Shown here piece by piece: positions 7,424-15,736 of a stretch of 64,000 nt of DNA. The DNA comes from Halogranum amylolyticum. GTDB lineage: Archaea > Halobacteriota > Halobacteria > Halobacteriales > Haloferacaceae. Under the pieces are notes generated by a model. That model had not been told where the DNA came from. It searched no databases and saw only the letters and a program-made list of their open reading frames with translations. Position numbers and translations under genes: made by a program. The stretch is from contig NZ_FODV01000003.1 in assembly GCF_900110465.1 (NCBI RefSeq), positions 372,001 to 436,000 on the forward strand, written 5' to 3'. Each line of letters opens with the position of its first letter. The stretch's first letter is position 1.

Positions 7424-8463
7424 CGGAGACGCTCTCCGCCGCCGTCGTCGGCGGCTCGGGCTTCACGGGCGGCGAACTGCTCCGCCTGCTCGACGGCCAC
7501 CCGGAGTTCGAGATCGCACAGGCGACCTCTCGGGAGTACGAGAAGAAGACGCTCGGGTCGGTCCACCCGAACCTCCGTCATCTCGACGTCCGGTTCAGCG
7601 ACCCGACCGACCTCGAGAGCGTCGACGTGCTGTTCGCGGCGACGCCCCACGGCGTCTCGATGCAGCACGTCGACGCGTTCCAGGAGGCTGCAGACACCGT
7701 CGTCGACCTCTCGGCGGACTTCCGGCTGGACTCGGAAGAACAGTACGACGAGTGGTACGACGGCCACAGCTGTCCCGAGTATCTGGAGAAGTCGGAGTAC
7801 GCACTGCCCGAGATAAACAGAGAAAACCTGCCTGGGGCGGAGCTCATCGCCGCGGGTGGCTGTAACGCGACGGCGACGATCCTCGGTCTGAAACCGTTGT
7901 TCGAGGCAGGAATCTTAGAGGGCGACGAGCAGGTCGTCGTCGACGTGAAGGTCGGCTCCTCGGAGGGCGGCGCGAGCGCCGGCAAGGCCTCCAGCCACGC
8001 CGAGCGTTCGGGCGTCGTCCGTCCGTACGCGCCGATCGGCCACCGCCACGAGGCCGAGATCGAGCAGTTCCTCGGTCTCGACGTTTCGTTCACCGTCCAC
8101 GCCGTAGACATGATCCGCGGCGCGTCAGCGACGTGCCACGTCTTCCCCGATGGCCCCGTCACGAAGGGCGACATGTGGGGCGCGTATCGGGAGAGCTACG
8201 AGGACGAACCGTTCATGCGGATGGTCGCGGGCGGCGGCGGCGTCTACCGCTACCCCGAACCGAAGGCCGTCGCCGGGACGAACGTCGGCGAGGTCGGCTT
8301 CGAGGTCGACCCCTCGAACAGGCGTCTCGTGCTCTTTTCGGCCATTGACAACATGATGAAAGGCTCGGCCGGGCAGGCGGTCCACGCCGCCAACGTCGCG
8401 CTCGGTCTCGAAGAGACAGCAGGGTTAGAGTTCACCGGCTTCCACCCCGTCGGAGCACCGTAG
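7420..8463 (+). CDS. argC: [ArgW]-glutamyl-phosphate/N-acetyl-gamma-glutamyl-phosphate reductase
   Basis: A 347-residue NADPH-dependent reductase that converts the acyl phosphate made by ArgB into a semialdehyde still bound to the carrier. A nucleotide-binding loop GGSGFTGGELLRLL begins at residue 9. The catalytic cysteine lies in AAGGCNATAT (Cys148). A long arginine-rich frame upstream of the GTG at 7420 is only an extension of the open frame. The start overlaps the argX stop by four bases. Family, length and context agree; the carrier-bound substrate is an inference from the argW/argX pair. Confidence 0.9.
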   Translation: MTETLSAAVVGGSGFTGGELLRLLDGHPEFEIAQATSREYEKKTLGSVHPNLRHLDVRFSDPTDLESVDVLFAATPHGVSMQHVDAFQEAADTVVDLSADFRLDSEEQYDEWYDGHSCPEYLEKSEYALPEINRENLPGAELIAAGGCNATATILGLKPLFEAGILEGDEQVVVDVKVGSSEGGASAGKASSHAERSGVVRPYAPIGHRHEAEIEQFLGLDVSFTVHAVDMIRGASATCHVFPDGPVTKGDMWGAYRESYEDEPFMRMVAGGGGVYRYPEPKAVAGTNVGEVGFEVDPSNRRLVLFSAIDNMMKGSAGQAVHAANVALGLEETAGLEFTGFHPVGAP

Positions 8464-8484
8464 GGGAGCCACCACAGAACACCA

Positions 8485-9441
8485 ATGACGAGCGAATACA
8501 CGCGCGAGGACCTCCTCGCCGCACACGACGATCTCATCGACGCACAGGCTCAAGACTGCCTCTACACGGACGGAGGCGAGCCGCGAGAGCCGCCGGTCGT
8601 CGTGAAGATCGGCGGCGCGCGCGCCGTCGAACCCGCGGGCGCGGTCGAGGACATCGCACACCTCGTCGCCAACGGTCGGCAGGTCGTCGTCGTCCACGGC
8701 GGGTCGACGGCCGTCGACGAGACCCTGGAGGAACTCGGCGAGGAACCCACCTACGTCGAGACCCCCTCGGGCGTCTCGGGTCGCTTCACCGACGAGCGCA
8801 CGATGGAGGTGTTCACGATGGTGATGCCCGGGAAACTGAACACCGAGCTGACGGCGACGCTCCGCGAGGCGGGCGTCGACGCGCTCGGCCTCTCCGGCGT
8901 CGACGGTGGCCTCTTGACGGGCAAGCGCAAGTCCGCCGTCCGCGTCGTCGAGGACGGCAAGAAGAAGATCAAGCGCGGCGACCACTCCGGGAAGATCACC
9001 GACGTCAACGCCGAACTGCTGGAGACGCTCCTCGACGGCGGCTACACGCCCGTGGCGACCGTTCCGATGCTCGCCGACGACGGGGTTCCCGTCAACGCCG
9101 ACGCAGACCGTGCGGCCGCCGCCGTCGCCGGTGCGCTCGGTGGCGAACTCGTCGTGCTCACCGACGTCGAAGGTGTGTACGAGGATATCGACGACCCAGA
9201 GTCGCTCATCTCGTCGGCGTCGACGCCGGCCGAGTTGGACGCGCTGAAGGACGCCGCCGAGGGGTTCATGACGAAGAAAGTGATGGCGGCCACGGAGGCG
9301 CTGGAGGGCGGAGCCGCGAAGGTGATCGTCGCCGACGCCAACGTCCGTGACCCCATCACGACGGCGCTCGGCGGCGGCGGCACCCACGTCGAACCCGGCG
9401 TACTGAGCGACGTCGCCGACGCGGAGGAGGTGGAGCAATGA
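8485..9441 (+). CDS. argB: [ArgW]-glutamate kinase / acetylglutamate kinase
   Basis: A 318-residue amino acid kinase that phosphorylates the gamma-carboxyl of carrier-bound glutamate. VVKIGGARAVEP near residue 35 is the start of the kinase fold, VVVHGG follows, and GKITDVNAELL plus VLTDVEGVY mark the nucleotide and substrate parts. It is longer than bacterial ArgB because of about 30 extra acidic residues at the N terminus before the first strand. A 21-nt gap separates it from argC, and its stop overlaps the ATG of argD (ATGA). It is the committed step of ornithine synthesis and a classical arginine feedback target, though nothing here shows feedback. Confidence 0.9.
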   Translation: MTSEYTREDLLAAHDDLIDAQAQDCLYTDGGEPREPPVVVKIGGARAVEPAGAVEDIAHLVANGRQVVVVHGGSTAVDETLEELGEEPTYVETPSGVSGRFTDERTMEVFTMVMPGKLNTELTATLREAGVDALGLSGVDGGLLTGKRKSAVRVVEDGKKKIKRGDHSGKITDVNAELLETLLDGGYTPVATVPMLADDGVPVNADADRAAAAVAGALGGELVVLTDVEGVYEDIDDPESLISSASTPAELDALKDAAEGFMTKKVMAATEALEGGAAKVIVADANVRDPITTALGGGGTHVEPGVLSDVADAEEVEQ

Positions 9442-10574
9442 CCGGGTTCGTCTTCAACGAGAAACCCCTCCAGATCGAGTCCGGCGAGGGGCCGTATCTC
9501 TACACCAACGACGGCACCGAGTTCCTCGACATGGGCGCGAACTACGCCGTCACGCCGCTCGGCCACTCCCACCCGAAGGTCACGGAAGCGATCCAAGCGC
9601 AGGCGGCGAAGTTGACCTACGTGCAGGCGTCGTACCCGGTCGAGGTCCGCACCGAACTGTACGAGAAACTCGCCGCGCTCGCCCCCGGTGACCTGGAGAA
9701 CGTCTGGCTCTGTAACTCCGGCACCGAGGCCAACGAGGCGGCGATGAAGTTCGCCCGCGCGGCCACCGGGAACTCGAAGATCGTCGCCACCAAGCGCGGC
9801 TTCCACGGCCGGACGATGGGCGCGCTGGCGATGACCTGGAAGAAGAAGTACAAGGCCCCCTACGAACCGCTGGCGGGCGACGTCGAGTTCGTCACCTACG
9901 GCGACGACGAGGAGCTGGCCGAGGCCGTCGACGACGAGACGGCGGCGGTCTTCCTCGAACCCGTCCAGGGCGAGGGCGGCATCCACCCGGCGACGGCCGA
10001 CTATCTGGCACACGCCCGCGACGTGACCGAAGACGCGGGTGCGGCGCTCGTCTTCGACGAGATCCAGACCGGGATGGGCCGGACGGGGACGCTCTGGGCC
10101 TGCGAGCAGGCCGGCGTCGTCCCGGATATGCTCACCACCGCAAAAGGGATCGCCAACGGTCTCCCGATGGGTGCGACGCTCTGTGCGGACTGGCTCACCG
10201 AGGAGTTCGGCGACCACGGGTCGACGTTCTCGGGGGGGCCGGTCCCCTGTGCGGCGGCGAACGCGACGCTGGACGTCCTCGTCGAGGAGGATCTGCCGAC
10301 GCACGCCGGCGACGTCGGCTCCTATCTGATGGAGAACGTCGCGGCGGCCGCCGAGGAACACGACCTGCCCGTCCGCGACGTGCGCGGACAGGGGCTGATG
10401 GTCGGCATCGAAGTGAAACGCGGCGCAAACCGCCTGCTGAAGCAGCTCGCGCTCCAGGAGGGGATCCTCGCGCTGCCCGCCGGTCGGTCGGTACTCCGTC
10501 TCTTGCCGCCGCTGATCGTCGACGAGAGCCACGCCGACCGCATGACCCAGGCGCTGACAGAGGTGCTCGAATGA
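9438..10574 (+). CDS. argD: [ArgW]-glutamate-semialdehyde / acetylornithine aminotransferase
   Basis: A 378-residue class III PLP-dependent aminotransferase that turns the carrier-bound semialdehyde into ornithine, using glutamate as amino donor. The PLP-binding lysine lies in TTAKGIANG (Lys236). The upstream LVFDEIQTGMGRTG is the family signature that places the aspartate on the pyridine nitrogen. CNSGTEANEAAMK binds the phosphate. It overlaps argB and argE by four bases each, so the operon is tightly coupled. Relatives with lysine specificity (LysJ) are close, so the assignment to arginine rests on context. Confidence 0.92.
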   Translation: MTGFVFNEKPLQIESGEGPYLYTNDGTEFLDMGANYAVTPLGHSHPKVTEAIQAQAAKLTYVQASYPVEVRTELYEKLAALAPGDLENVWLCNSGTEANEAAMKFARAATGNSKIVATKRGFHGRTMGALAMTWKKKYKAPYEPLAGDVEFVTYGDDEELAEAVDDETAAVFLEPVQGEGGIHPATADYLAHARDVTEDAGAALVFDEIQTGMGRTGTLWACEQAGVVPDMLTTAKGIANGLPMGATLCADWLTEEFGDHGSTFSGGPVPCAAANATLDVLVEEDLPTHAGDVGSYLMENVAAAAEEHDLPVRDVRGQGLMVGIEVKRGANRLLKQLALQEGILALPAGRSVLRLLPPLIVDESHADRMTQALTEVLE

Positions 10575-11662
10575 GCAGTACGACCGGCGACCTCACCGAG
10601 CGGACGGTGGCGGCGCTCGACACCGAGGCGCGGCAGCTGCTGTACGACCTCGTCTCCACTCCCTCGCCGTCGGGCGAGGAGGGGCCGGCCGCGGCGGTGC
10701 TCGTCGACTTCTTCGAGTCTCACGACCGCGAGGTGTGGATCGACGAGGTCGGCAACGTCCGCGCGCCCGCCGACGACCGCGTACTCCTGACGTCACACAT
10801 CGACACCGTCCCCGGCGACATCCCCGTCGAGGTGAGAGACGGCGAGGACGGCGTCGGCGAGTCGCTGTGGGGGCGCGGGAGCGTCGACGCAACCGGTCCG
10901 CTGGCGGCGATGGCCGTGGCGGCCGTCGAGACCGGGATGAGCTTCATCGGCGTCGTCGGCGAGGAGGTCGACTCCCGCGGCGCGCTCCACGTCGTCGAGG
11001 AGGGCCGCGCCGAACCGGGCGCGGTCGTCAACGGCGAACCCAGCGGTTGGGAGGGGATCACCCTCGGCTACCGCGGCCTGCTCGCGGGTACCTACGTCGC
11101 CACGAGCGAGTCCGGTCACACCTCCCGCCCCGAGAACAACGCGATCCAGGACGCCCTCGACTGGTGGCGGAACGTCGAAGACGAGTTCGAGACCGACGAG
11201 TGGACGCCCGTCTTCGAGCGCGTCACCTGTAAGCCCGTCAGTATGGCCGGCGGGACGACCGACGACGGGCTCTCCGTCGAGTCGACGATGGACGTCCAGT
11301 TCCGCGTCCCGCCGGAGATGACCGTCGAAGAGGTACGCGAGGTCGCCGACTCGCAGCTCAACGGCGGGACCGTCCGCTGGTACGACGACGTGCCGCCGGT
11401 GATGATGAGCCCCCGGACCGACGTGGGCCGGGCGTTCCGGGTCGCCATCCGGCAGGAGGGCGGCGACCCCCGCCTCCTGCGGAAGACCGGCACGAGCGAC
11501 ATGAACGTCTTCGCGAAGGTGTGGGACTGTCCGATGGTCACCTACGGTCCGGGCGACTCGGATCTCGACCACGCGCCCAACGAACATCTGCCGCTCGAGG
11601 AGTACGACACCTCGATCGACGTGCTCGTCGCGGTCTGCAACCGCCTCGGAGGAGAGAGCTGA
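10571..11662 (+). CDS. argE: [ArgW]-ornithine hydrolase (M20 family)
   Basis: A 363-residue zinc peptidase of the M20 family that releases free ornithine from the carrier. The first metal ligand is in TSHIDTVPG (His76). GRGSVDATG carries the bridging aspartate, and VVGEEVDSRGA the catalytic glutamate. GTSDMNVF near the end is typical of the LysK/ArgE branch of the family. It overlaps argD and argF. Bacterial ArgE acts on acetylornithine; here the operon context makes the carrier-bound form the likely substrate. Confidence 0.88.
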   Translation: MSSTTGDLTERTVAALDTEARQLLYDLVSTPSPSGEEGPAAAVLVDFFESHDREVWIDEVGNVRAPADDRVLLTSHIDTVPGDIPVEVRDGEDGVGESLWGRGSVDATGPLAAMAVAAVETGMSFIGVVGEEVDSRGALHVVEEGRAEPGAVVNGEPSGWEGITLGYRGLLAGTYVATSESGHTSRPENNAIQDALDWWRNVEDEFETDEWTPVFERVTCKPVSMAGGTTDDGLSVESTMDVQFRVPPEMTVEEVREVADSQLNGGTVRWYDDVPPVMMSPRTDVGRAFRVAIRQEGGDPRLLRKTGTSDMNVFAKVWDCPMVTYGPGDSDLDHAPNEHLPLEEYDTSIDVLVAVCNRLGGES

Positions 11663-12558
11663 TGCTCGACGTCGACCACCTCGTCGACATCGACGACCTC
11701 TCTCCGGAGGATCTGAACACGGTCCTCGATCGGGCGTCGGCGCTGAAGTCCGGCGAGGACGGGACGCGACTCGACCAGCAGACGCTCGGGATGCTGTTCG
11801 AGAAACCGTCGACGCGGACGCGCATCTCCTTCGAGACGGGGATGACGCAACTGGGCGGTCACGCCATCTTCCTCGGCCCCGACGACATCCAGCTGGGCCA
11901 CGGCGAACCGCTGAAAGACACCTCGCGGGTGCTCTCGCGGTACGTCGACGTGGTGATGGTCCGCCTGTTCGATCACGCGGATCTCCTCGAGATCGCGAAC
12001 TACGCGGACGTCCCCGTCGTCAACGGGTTGACAGACGAGGCTCACCCGTGTCAGACGCTCGCCGACCTGCTCACCATCAAGGAGACGTTCGGCGGCTTCG
12101 ACGACGTGCAGGCGACGTGGATCGGCGACGGCAACAACGTCGGCCAGTCGTTCGTGCTCGGCTGTGCGCTGGCGGGCGTCGACCTCACCGTCTGCACGCC
12201 GCCGGGGTACGGGATGAGCGACGCCGTCCTGGAGCGGGCCGACGAACTGGGTGACGCACCGACCGTCGTCGACGATCCGGTCGACGCCGTCGCCGACGCG
12301 GACGTCCTCTACACTGACGTCTGGGTCAGCATGGGCCAGGAGGACGAGCGCGAGGAGAAACTCGACGCGTTCGAGGGCTACCAGGTGAACATGGAGCTCC
12401 TGAACGAGACGGACGCGCTGGTGATGCACTGTCTGCCAGCGCACCGCGGCGAGGAGATCACCGACGCCGTCCTGGAGTCCGAGCGCGTGCTGGTGTGGGA
12501 TCAGGCCGAGAACCGCCTGCACGCCCAGAAGGGACTGTTGGTCGAACTGGTAGAGTAA
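11662..12558 (+). CDS. argF: Ornithine carbamoyltransferase
   Basis: A 298-residue cytoplasmic transferase that makes citrulline from ornithine and carbamoyl phosphate. The carbamoyl-phosphate loop STRTR is at residues 50-54. HPCQTLADLLT lies mid-chain, and the ornithine-site HCLPAHRG at residues 256-263. Length and motifs are normal. The start ATG at 11662 overlaps the TGA of argE. As the last gene of the operon it commits the carrier pathway to arginine, feeding citrulline to ArgG/ArgH encoded just upstream. Confidence 0.95.
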   Translation: MLDVDHLVDIDDLSPEDLNTVLDRASALKSGEDGTRLDQQTLGMLFEKPSTRTRISFETGMTQLGGHAIFLGPDDIQLGHGEPLKDTSRVLSRYVDVVMVRLFDHADLLEIANYADVPVVNGLTDEAHPCQTLADLLTIKETFGGFDDVQATWIGDGNNVGQSFVLGCALAGVDLTVCTPPGYGMSDAVLERADELGDAPTVVDDPVDAVADADVLYTDVWVSMGQEDEREEKLDAFEGYQVNMELLNETDALVMHCLPAHRGEEITDAVLESERVLVWDQAENRLHAQKGLLVELVE

Positions 12559-12586
12559 CGCGGACACCGGCGTCACAACGGACTAC

Positions 12587-12631
12587 GGACACGGTGTCGC
12601 TATCGTGTCCCCGATCTCGAAAAGTCGGGTT
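12587..12631. terminator. Two inverted repeats between convergent genes
   Basis: GGACACG (12587-12593) pairs with CGTGTCC (12604-12610), and just after it CCCGA pairs with TCGGG around AAAAG. They lie between the end of argF and the end of the oppositely transcribed membrane gene, so they may stop both transcripts. Neither has a clean T-run. Confidence 0.35.
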
Positions 12632-12649
12632 CTTCGGCGTCAGATTCGT

Positions 12650-13114
12650 CTACAGATCCCGCACGAACGGGAACACCGCACCCAGGACGGCACCGTACGC
12701 GAGGTGGCCGACGAGGCTCATCGGGTTGAAGTTCGGCAGCGGCGGGGCACCCGGGAAGCCGACGGCCGAGAGCCACACCGGCATCACCAGCGCCGCGAGG
12801 ACGACCCACAGCACCGCGCCGTAGACGGCGCCGAGGCCGACGCTCTTCGGGACGTTCTCACCGACGCCGAGCGCGTTGGCGATGCCGGCGAAGGCGACGC
12901 CCAGTACCGCCGAGTTGCTCATGTGGATGACCCAGCCTGCCGCCCCGCCGGAGAGTCCGTACATCGCGGGGATCGCTACCTCGATGACCGGCGTCATCAT
13001 CACCGTCAGCATCACGCCCATGACGGCGCCGCCGGCGAGTCCCGCACCGAGTCCTCCCTTCCACGTGCTCGTTTCGGTCGTCCCAACGGTCGCTGTCGTG
13101 GTTTCGGTTGACAT
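12650..13114 (-). CDS. Conserved haloarchaeal four-helix membrane protein, function unknown
   Basis: A 154-residue protein with a hydrophilic Thr/Ser-rich N terminus of about 18 residues and four hydrophobic segments rich in Gly, Ala, Met and Val. Features are a conserved-looking AIPAMYGLSG...GWVIHMSNS loop and a final FVRDL. I do not recognise a characterised family. The start is placed at the ATG giving MSTETTT; upstream in-frame sequence is arginine-rich and looks non-coding. It converges with the arginine operon and is divergent from the helicase gene. Nothing suggests a substrate; a small permease-like or structural role is only a guess. Confidence 0.65.
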   Translation of the reverse strand: MSTETTTATVGTTETSTWKGGLGAGLAGGAVMGVMLTVMMTPVIEVAIPAMYGLSGGAAGWVIHMSNSAVLGVAFAGIANALGVGENVPKSVGLGAVYGAVLWVVLAALVMPVWLSAVGFPGAPPLPNFNPMSLVGHLAYGAVLGAVFPFVRDL

Positions 13115-13255
13115 CGTATACCATGATTTCGCCGAGACGGGCAAAACGGTACGTCGACGGGGTGTTCGCGGCGCACCCCGGAGATAGCTTGATAATCGAT
13201 GCGCACGCATCGTCTAGGTTCGGACGGCCGGGTCGGATCCACCCCGGTTCCCGAG

Positions 13256-13287
13256 CGTTTTAACCCGATGACGACCAACGCTCCGTA
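13256..13287 (+). promoter_or_regulatory. Leaderless promoter of the XPD/DinG-type helicase gene
   Basis: GTTTTAAC at 13257-13264 is centred 27 nt before the GTG at 13288, which supports a GTG start. Confidence 0.5.
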
Positions 13288-15477
13288 GTGGCAGACTCGA
13301 ACGGACATCTCCGCTTCTTCCCCTACGACGAGCCATACCCGAACCAGGCGGAGGCGATGGACCGCATCGCCAACTCGCTGGCCCGCCAGCAGGACGTCCT
13401 GCTCGAGGGCGCACCGGGGACGGGGAAGACTCTCTCCGCGCTCGTGCCGGCGCTGGACTACGCCCGCGAACACGACAAGACCGTCGTCATCACGACGAAC
13501 GTCCACCAGCAGATGCGCCAGTTCGTCGCGGACGCCCGCGCCATCACCCGCGAGAAACCGATCCGCGCGGTCGTCTTCAAAGGGAAGGCCTCGATGTGTC
13601 ACATCGACGTGGGCTACCAGGAATGTCAGACGCTCCGCGATACGACCCGCAGCGTCGTCGAGAAGCGTGCCGACAAGGCCGAGTTGAAACAGCGCGAGCA
13701 GGCGTTGCTCGACCGGATGCAGGACGGCGACGACACCGCCGCCGACGCGCGCAGCGCCGTGATGGACGAGCTCGACACGATCGAACGGGACCTCGAGGAG
13801 ATGGAGGACGGCAGCGTCTGTGAGTACTACTACAACAACCTCGTCGACGACACCGACGAGTTCTTCGGCTGGCTGTTCGAGGACGTCCGCACCCCCGACG
13901 ACGTCTACGAGTACGCCGAGAAGCAGGGCTACTGCGGCTACGAGCTGCTGAAGGAGGGGATGGAGGGCGTCGACCTCGTCGTCTGCAACTACCACCACCT
14001 CTTGGATCCGATGATCCGCGAGCAGTTCTTCCGGTGGTTGGACCGGGACCCCGAGGACGTCATCACCGTCTTCGACGAGGCGCACAACATCGAGTCGGCC
14101 GCACGGGACCACGCCACCCGCACGCTGACGGAGAACACCCTCGAGAGCGCACTCGACGAACTCGACGACGTCGACGACTCCCGTGCCGAGCACGCCCGCA
14201 ACGTGATCGGCGCGTTCTACCGCGCGCTCAAGTCGACCTACGAAGATGCGCTGGGGTCGTACGAGCGAGACGACGTCGGGGAGAACTGGTACGACGTCGC
14301 CATCGCCGACGAGAACCGCCGCGACGACCTGACGATGGCGTTCCTCGACAGCTACGAGGGCCGCGGCATCGACGCGGAGGTCGACCTCGCGCTCCAGTTG
14401 GGCGAGTCGCTCGACGAGGAGTACGAACAGGCGTACAAGGACGGCGAGACGACGACGCGACAGGAGTGTCAGACCCAGCAGGCCGCAGCGTTCATCGCCT
14501 CGTGGATGAGCGACGGCGACAAACTCGGCCAGCATCCGATGTGTTCGGTCCGCCGCGACGGCGGGACGGAAGAGATCTACGGTCGGGCGGAGCTGTACAC
14601 TTGTATCCCGCGAGAGGTCACGCAGGAGCTGTTCGAGGAGGTGTACGCCAGCGTGCTGATGAGCGCGACCGTCCGCCCGTTCGACGTCACCGAGGACGTA
14701 CTCGGACTCGAAGACGCGGCGACGCTCGCCTACGGACTGGAGTACCCCGAAGAGAACCGCCGCACCTACGCCGTCGAGGGACCGGCGTTGTTCGCGAGCG
14801 AACGCGGCGAGCAGGAGACGCAGGACGTCGTCGCCGCCACGCTCCGGGATGTCGTCCGCTTCACGCCCGGGAACACGCTGCTGTTCTTCCCTTCTTACTC
14901 GGAGGCCCAGCGATACTACGAACTGCTCGGCGGCGGACAGGGGCTCGCCGACGACAGGGGTCGGACGGAGTTCTTTCTCGACGAGGCCGGAACGCCGACC
15001 GAGGAGCTCCGACAGGGGTTCGTCTCCTCGAGCGACGGCGCGCTGTTCACCTCGCTGTGGGGGACGCTCGCCGAAGGGGTGAGTTTCGACGGCGACGACG
15101 CCCGGACGGTCGCCGTCGTCGGCGTCCCCTACCCCCATCTCTCCGAGCGGATGGAGGCGGTGCAGGACGCCTACGACCGTGCCTACGCCGAGCGCTCCCG
15201 CGAGGCCGGCTGGCGCTACGCCGTCGAGATTCCGACGATACGAAAGACGCGACAGGCGCTCGGGCGGGTGATCCGCTCGCCCGACGACTTCGGCGTTCGC
15301 GTCCTCCTCGACAAACGATACACGGACAACGACATGGGGAAGTACGGCGTCCGCAAGACGTTCCCGCCGGAGGAACGCGAAGAGCTCATCGACATCGGGC
15401 CGGACAAACTGAAGTTCGCGATGATGAACTTCTACACCGACCACGATGCGTACGACGGGCAGCCGCCGACGCCGTGA
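13288..15477 (+). CDS. XPD/DinG-type superfamily 2 DNA helicase with probable iron-sulfur cluster
   Basis: A 729-residue 5'-to-3' DNA helicase of the Rad3/XPD/DinG group. Walker A GAPGTGKT is at residues 41-48 and the DEAH box at 263-266. Between them lie four cysteines (104, 113, 178 and 216) in the position of the XPD 4Fe-4S domain. The C-terminal helicase domain contains QALGRVIRSPDD, the family motif VI. It probably works in DNA repair or replication-associated unwinding. It stands alone behind its own leaderless promoter. Whether it is the XPD orthologue or a DinG-like paralogue cannot be decided without a tree. Confidence 0.85.
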   Translation: MADSNGHLRFFPYDEPYPNQAEAMDRIANSLARQQDVLLEGAPGTGKTLSALVPALDYAREHDKTVVITTNVHQQMRQFVADARAITREKPIRAVVFKGKASMCHIDVGYQECQTLRDTTRSVVEKRADKAELKQREQALLDRMQDGDDTAADARSAVMDELDTIERDLEEMEDGSVCEYYYNNLVDDTDEFFGWLFEDVRTPDDVYEYAEKQGYCGYELLKEGMEGVDLVVCNYHHLLDPMIREQFFRWLDRDPEDVITVFDEAHNIESAARDHATRTLTENTLESALDELDDVDDSRAEHARNVIGAFYRALKSTYEDALGSYERDDVGENWYDVAIADENRRDDLTMAFLDSYEGRGIDAEVDLALQLGESLDEEYEQAYKDGETTTRQECQTQQAAAFIASWMSDGDKLGQHPMCSVRRDGGTEEIYGRAELYTCIPREVTQELFEEVYASVLMSATVRPFDVTEDVLGLEDAATLAYGLEYPEENRRTYAVEGPALFASERGEQETQDVVAATLRDVVRFTPGNTLLFFPSYSEAQRYYELLGGGQGLADDRGRTEFFLDEAGTPTEELRQGFVSSSDGALFTSLWGTLAEGVSFDGDDARTVAVVGVPYPHLSERMEAVQDAYDRAYAERSREAGWRYAVEIPTIRKTRQALGRVIRSPDDFGVRVLLDKRYTDNDMGKYGVRKTFPPEEREELIDIGPDKLKFAMMNFYTDHDAYDGQPPTP

Positions 15478-15736
15478 GAGAGCTCTCTCGTCGTGGTGCG
15501 TGGCTTCGCCCTGCGTTTCCGCGAGATCCTCGCCAGCAGTGCAGAACCGAAGGTTCCGCTAGCAGCCGGCGCTATGCGCCGGCGACGCAGTGAGTGAAGG
15601 GCAGCGAGAGCTCTGCCGTAGTGGTTCTCTCGGTCGATGACACGCATCGGAATCCGAGCCGGTCGAACCCCTCTCGATCTACCAGCAAGCGGATACATAG
15701 ACGAGCGATTCATCCGTCTGCAGCCCAACGTAAGGT
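15478..15736. other. Intergenic region with an 8-bp hairpin
   Basis: No gene seen. GCCGGCGC-TAT-GCGCCGGC at 15565-15583 is a perfect eight-pair stem with a three-base loop. It may be part of the helicase terminator or a small mobile-element remnant. The last 40 bases lead into the P450 start. Confidence 0.4.
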
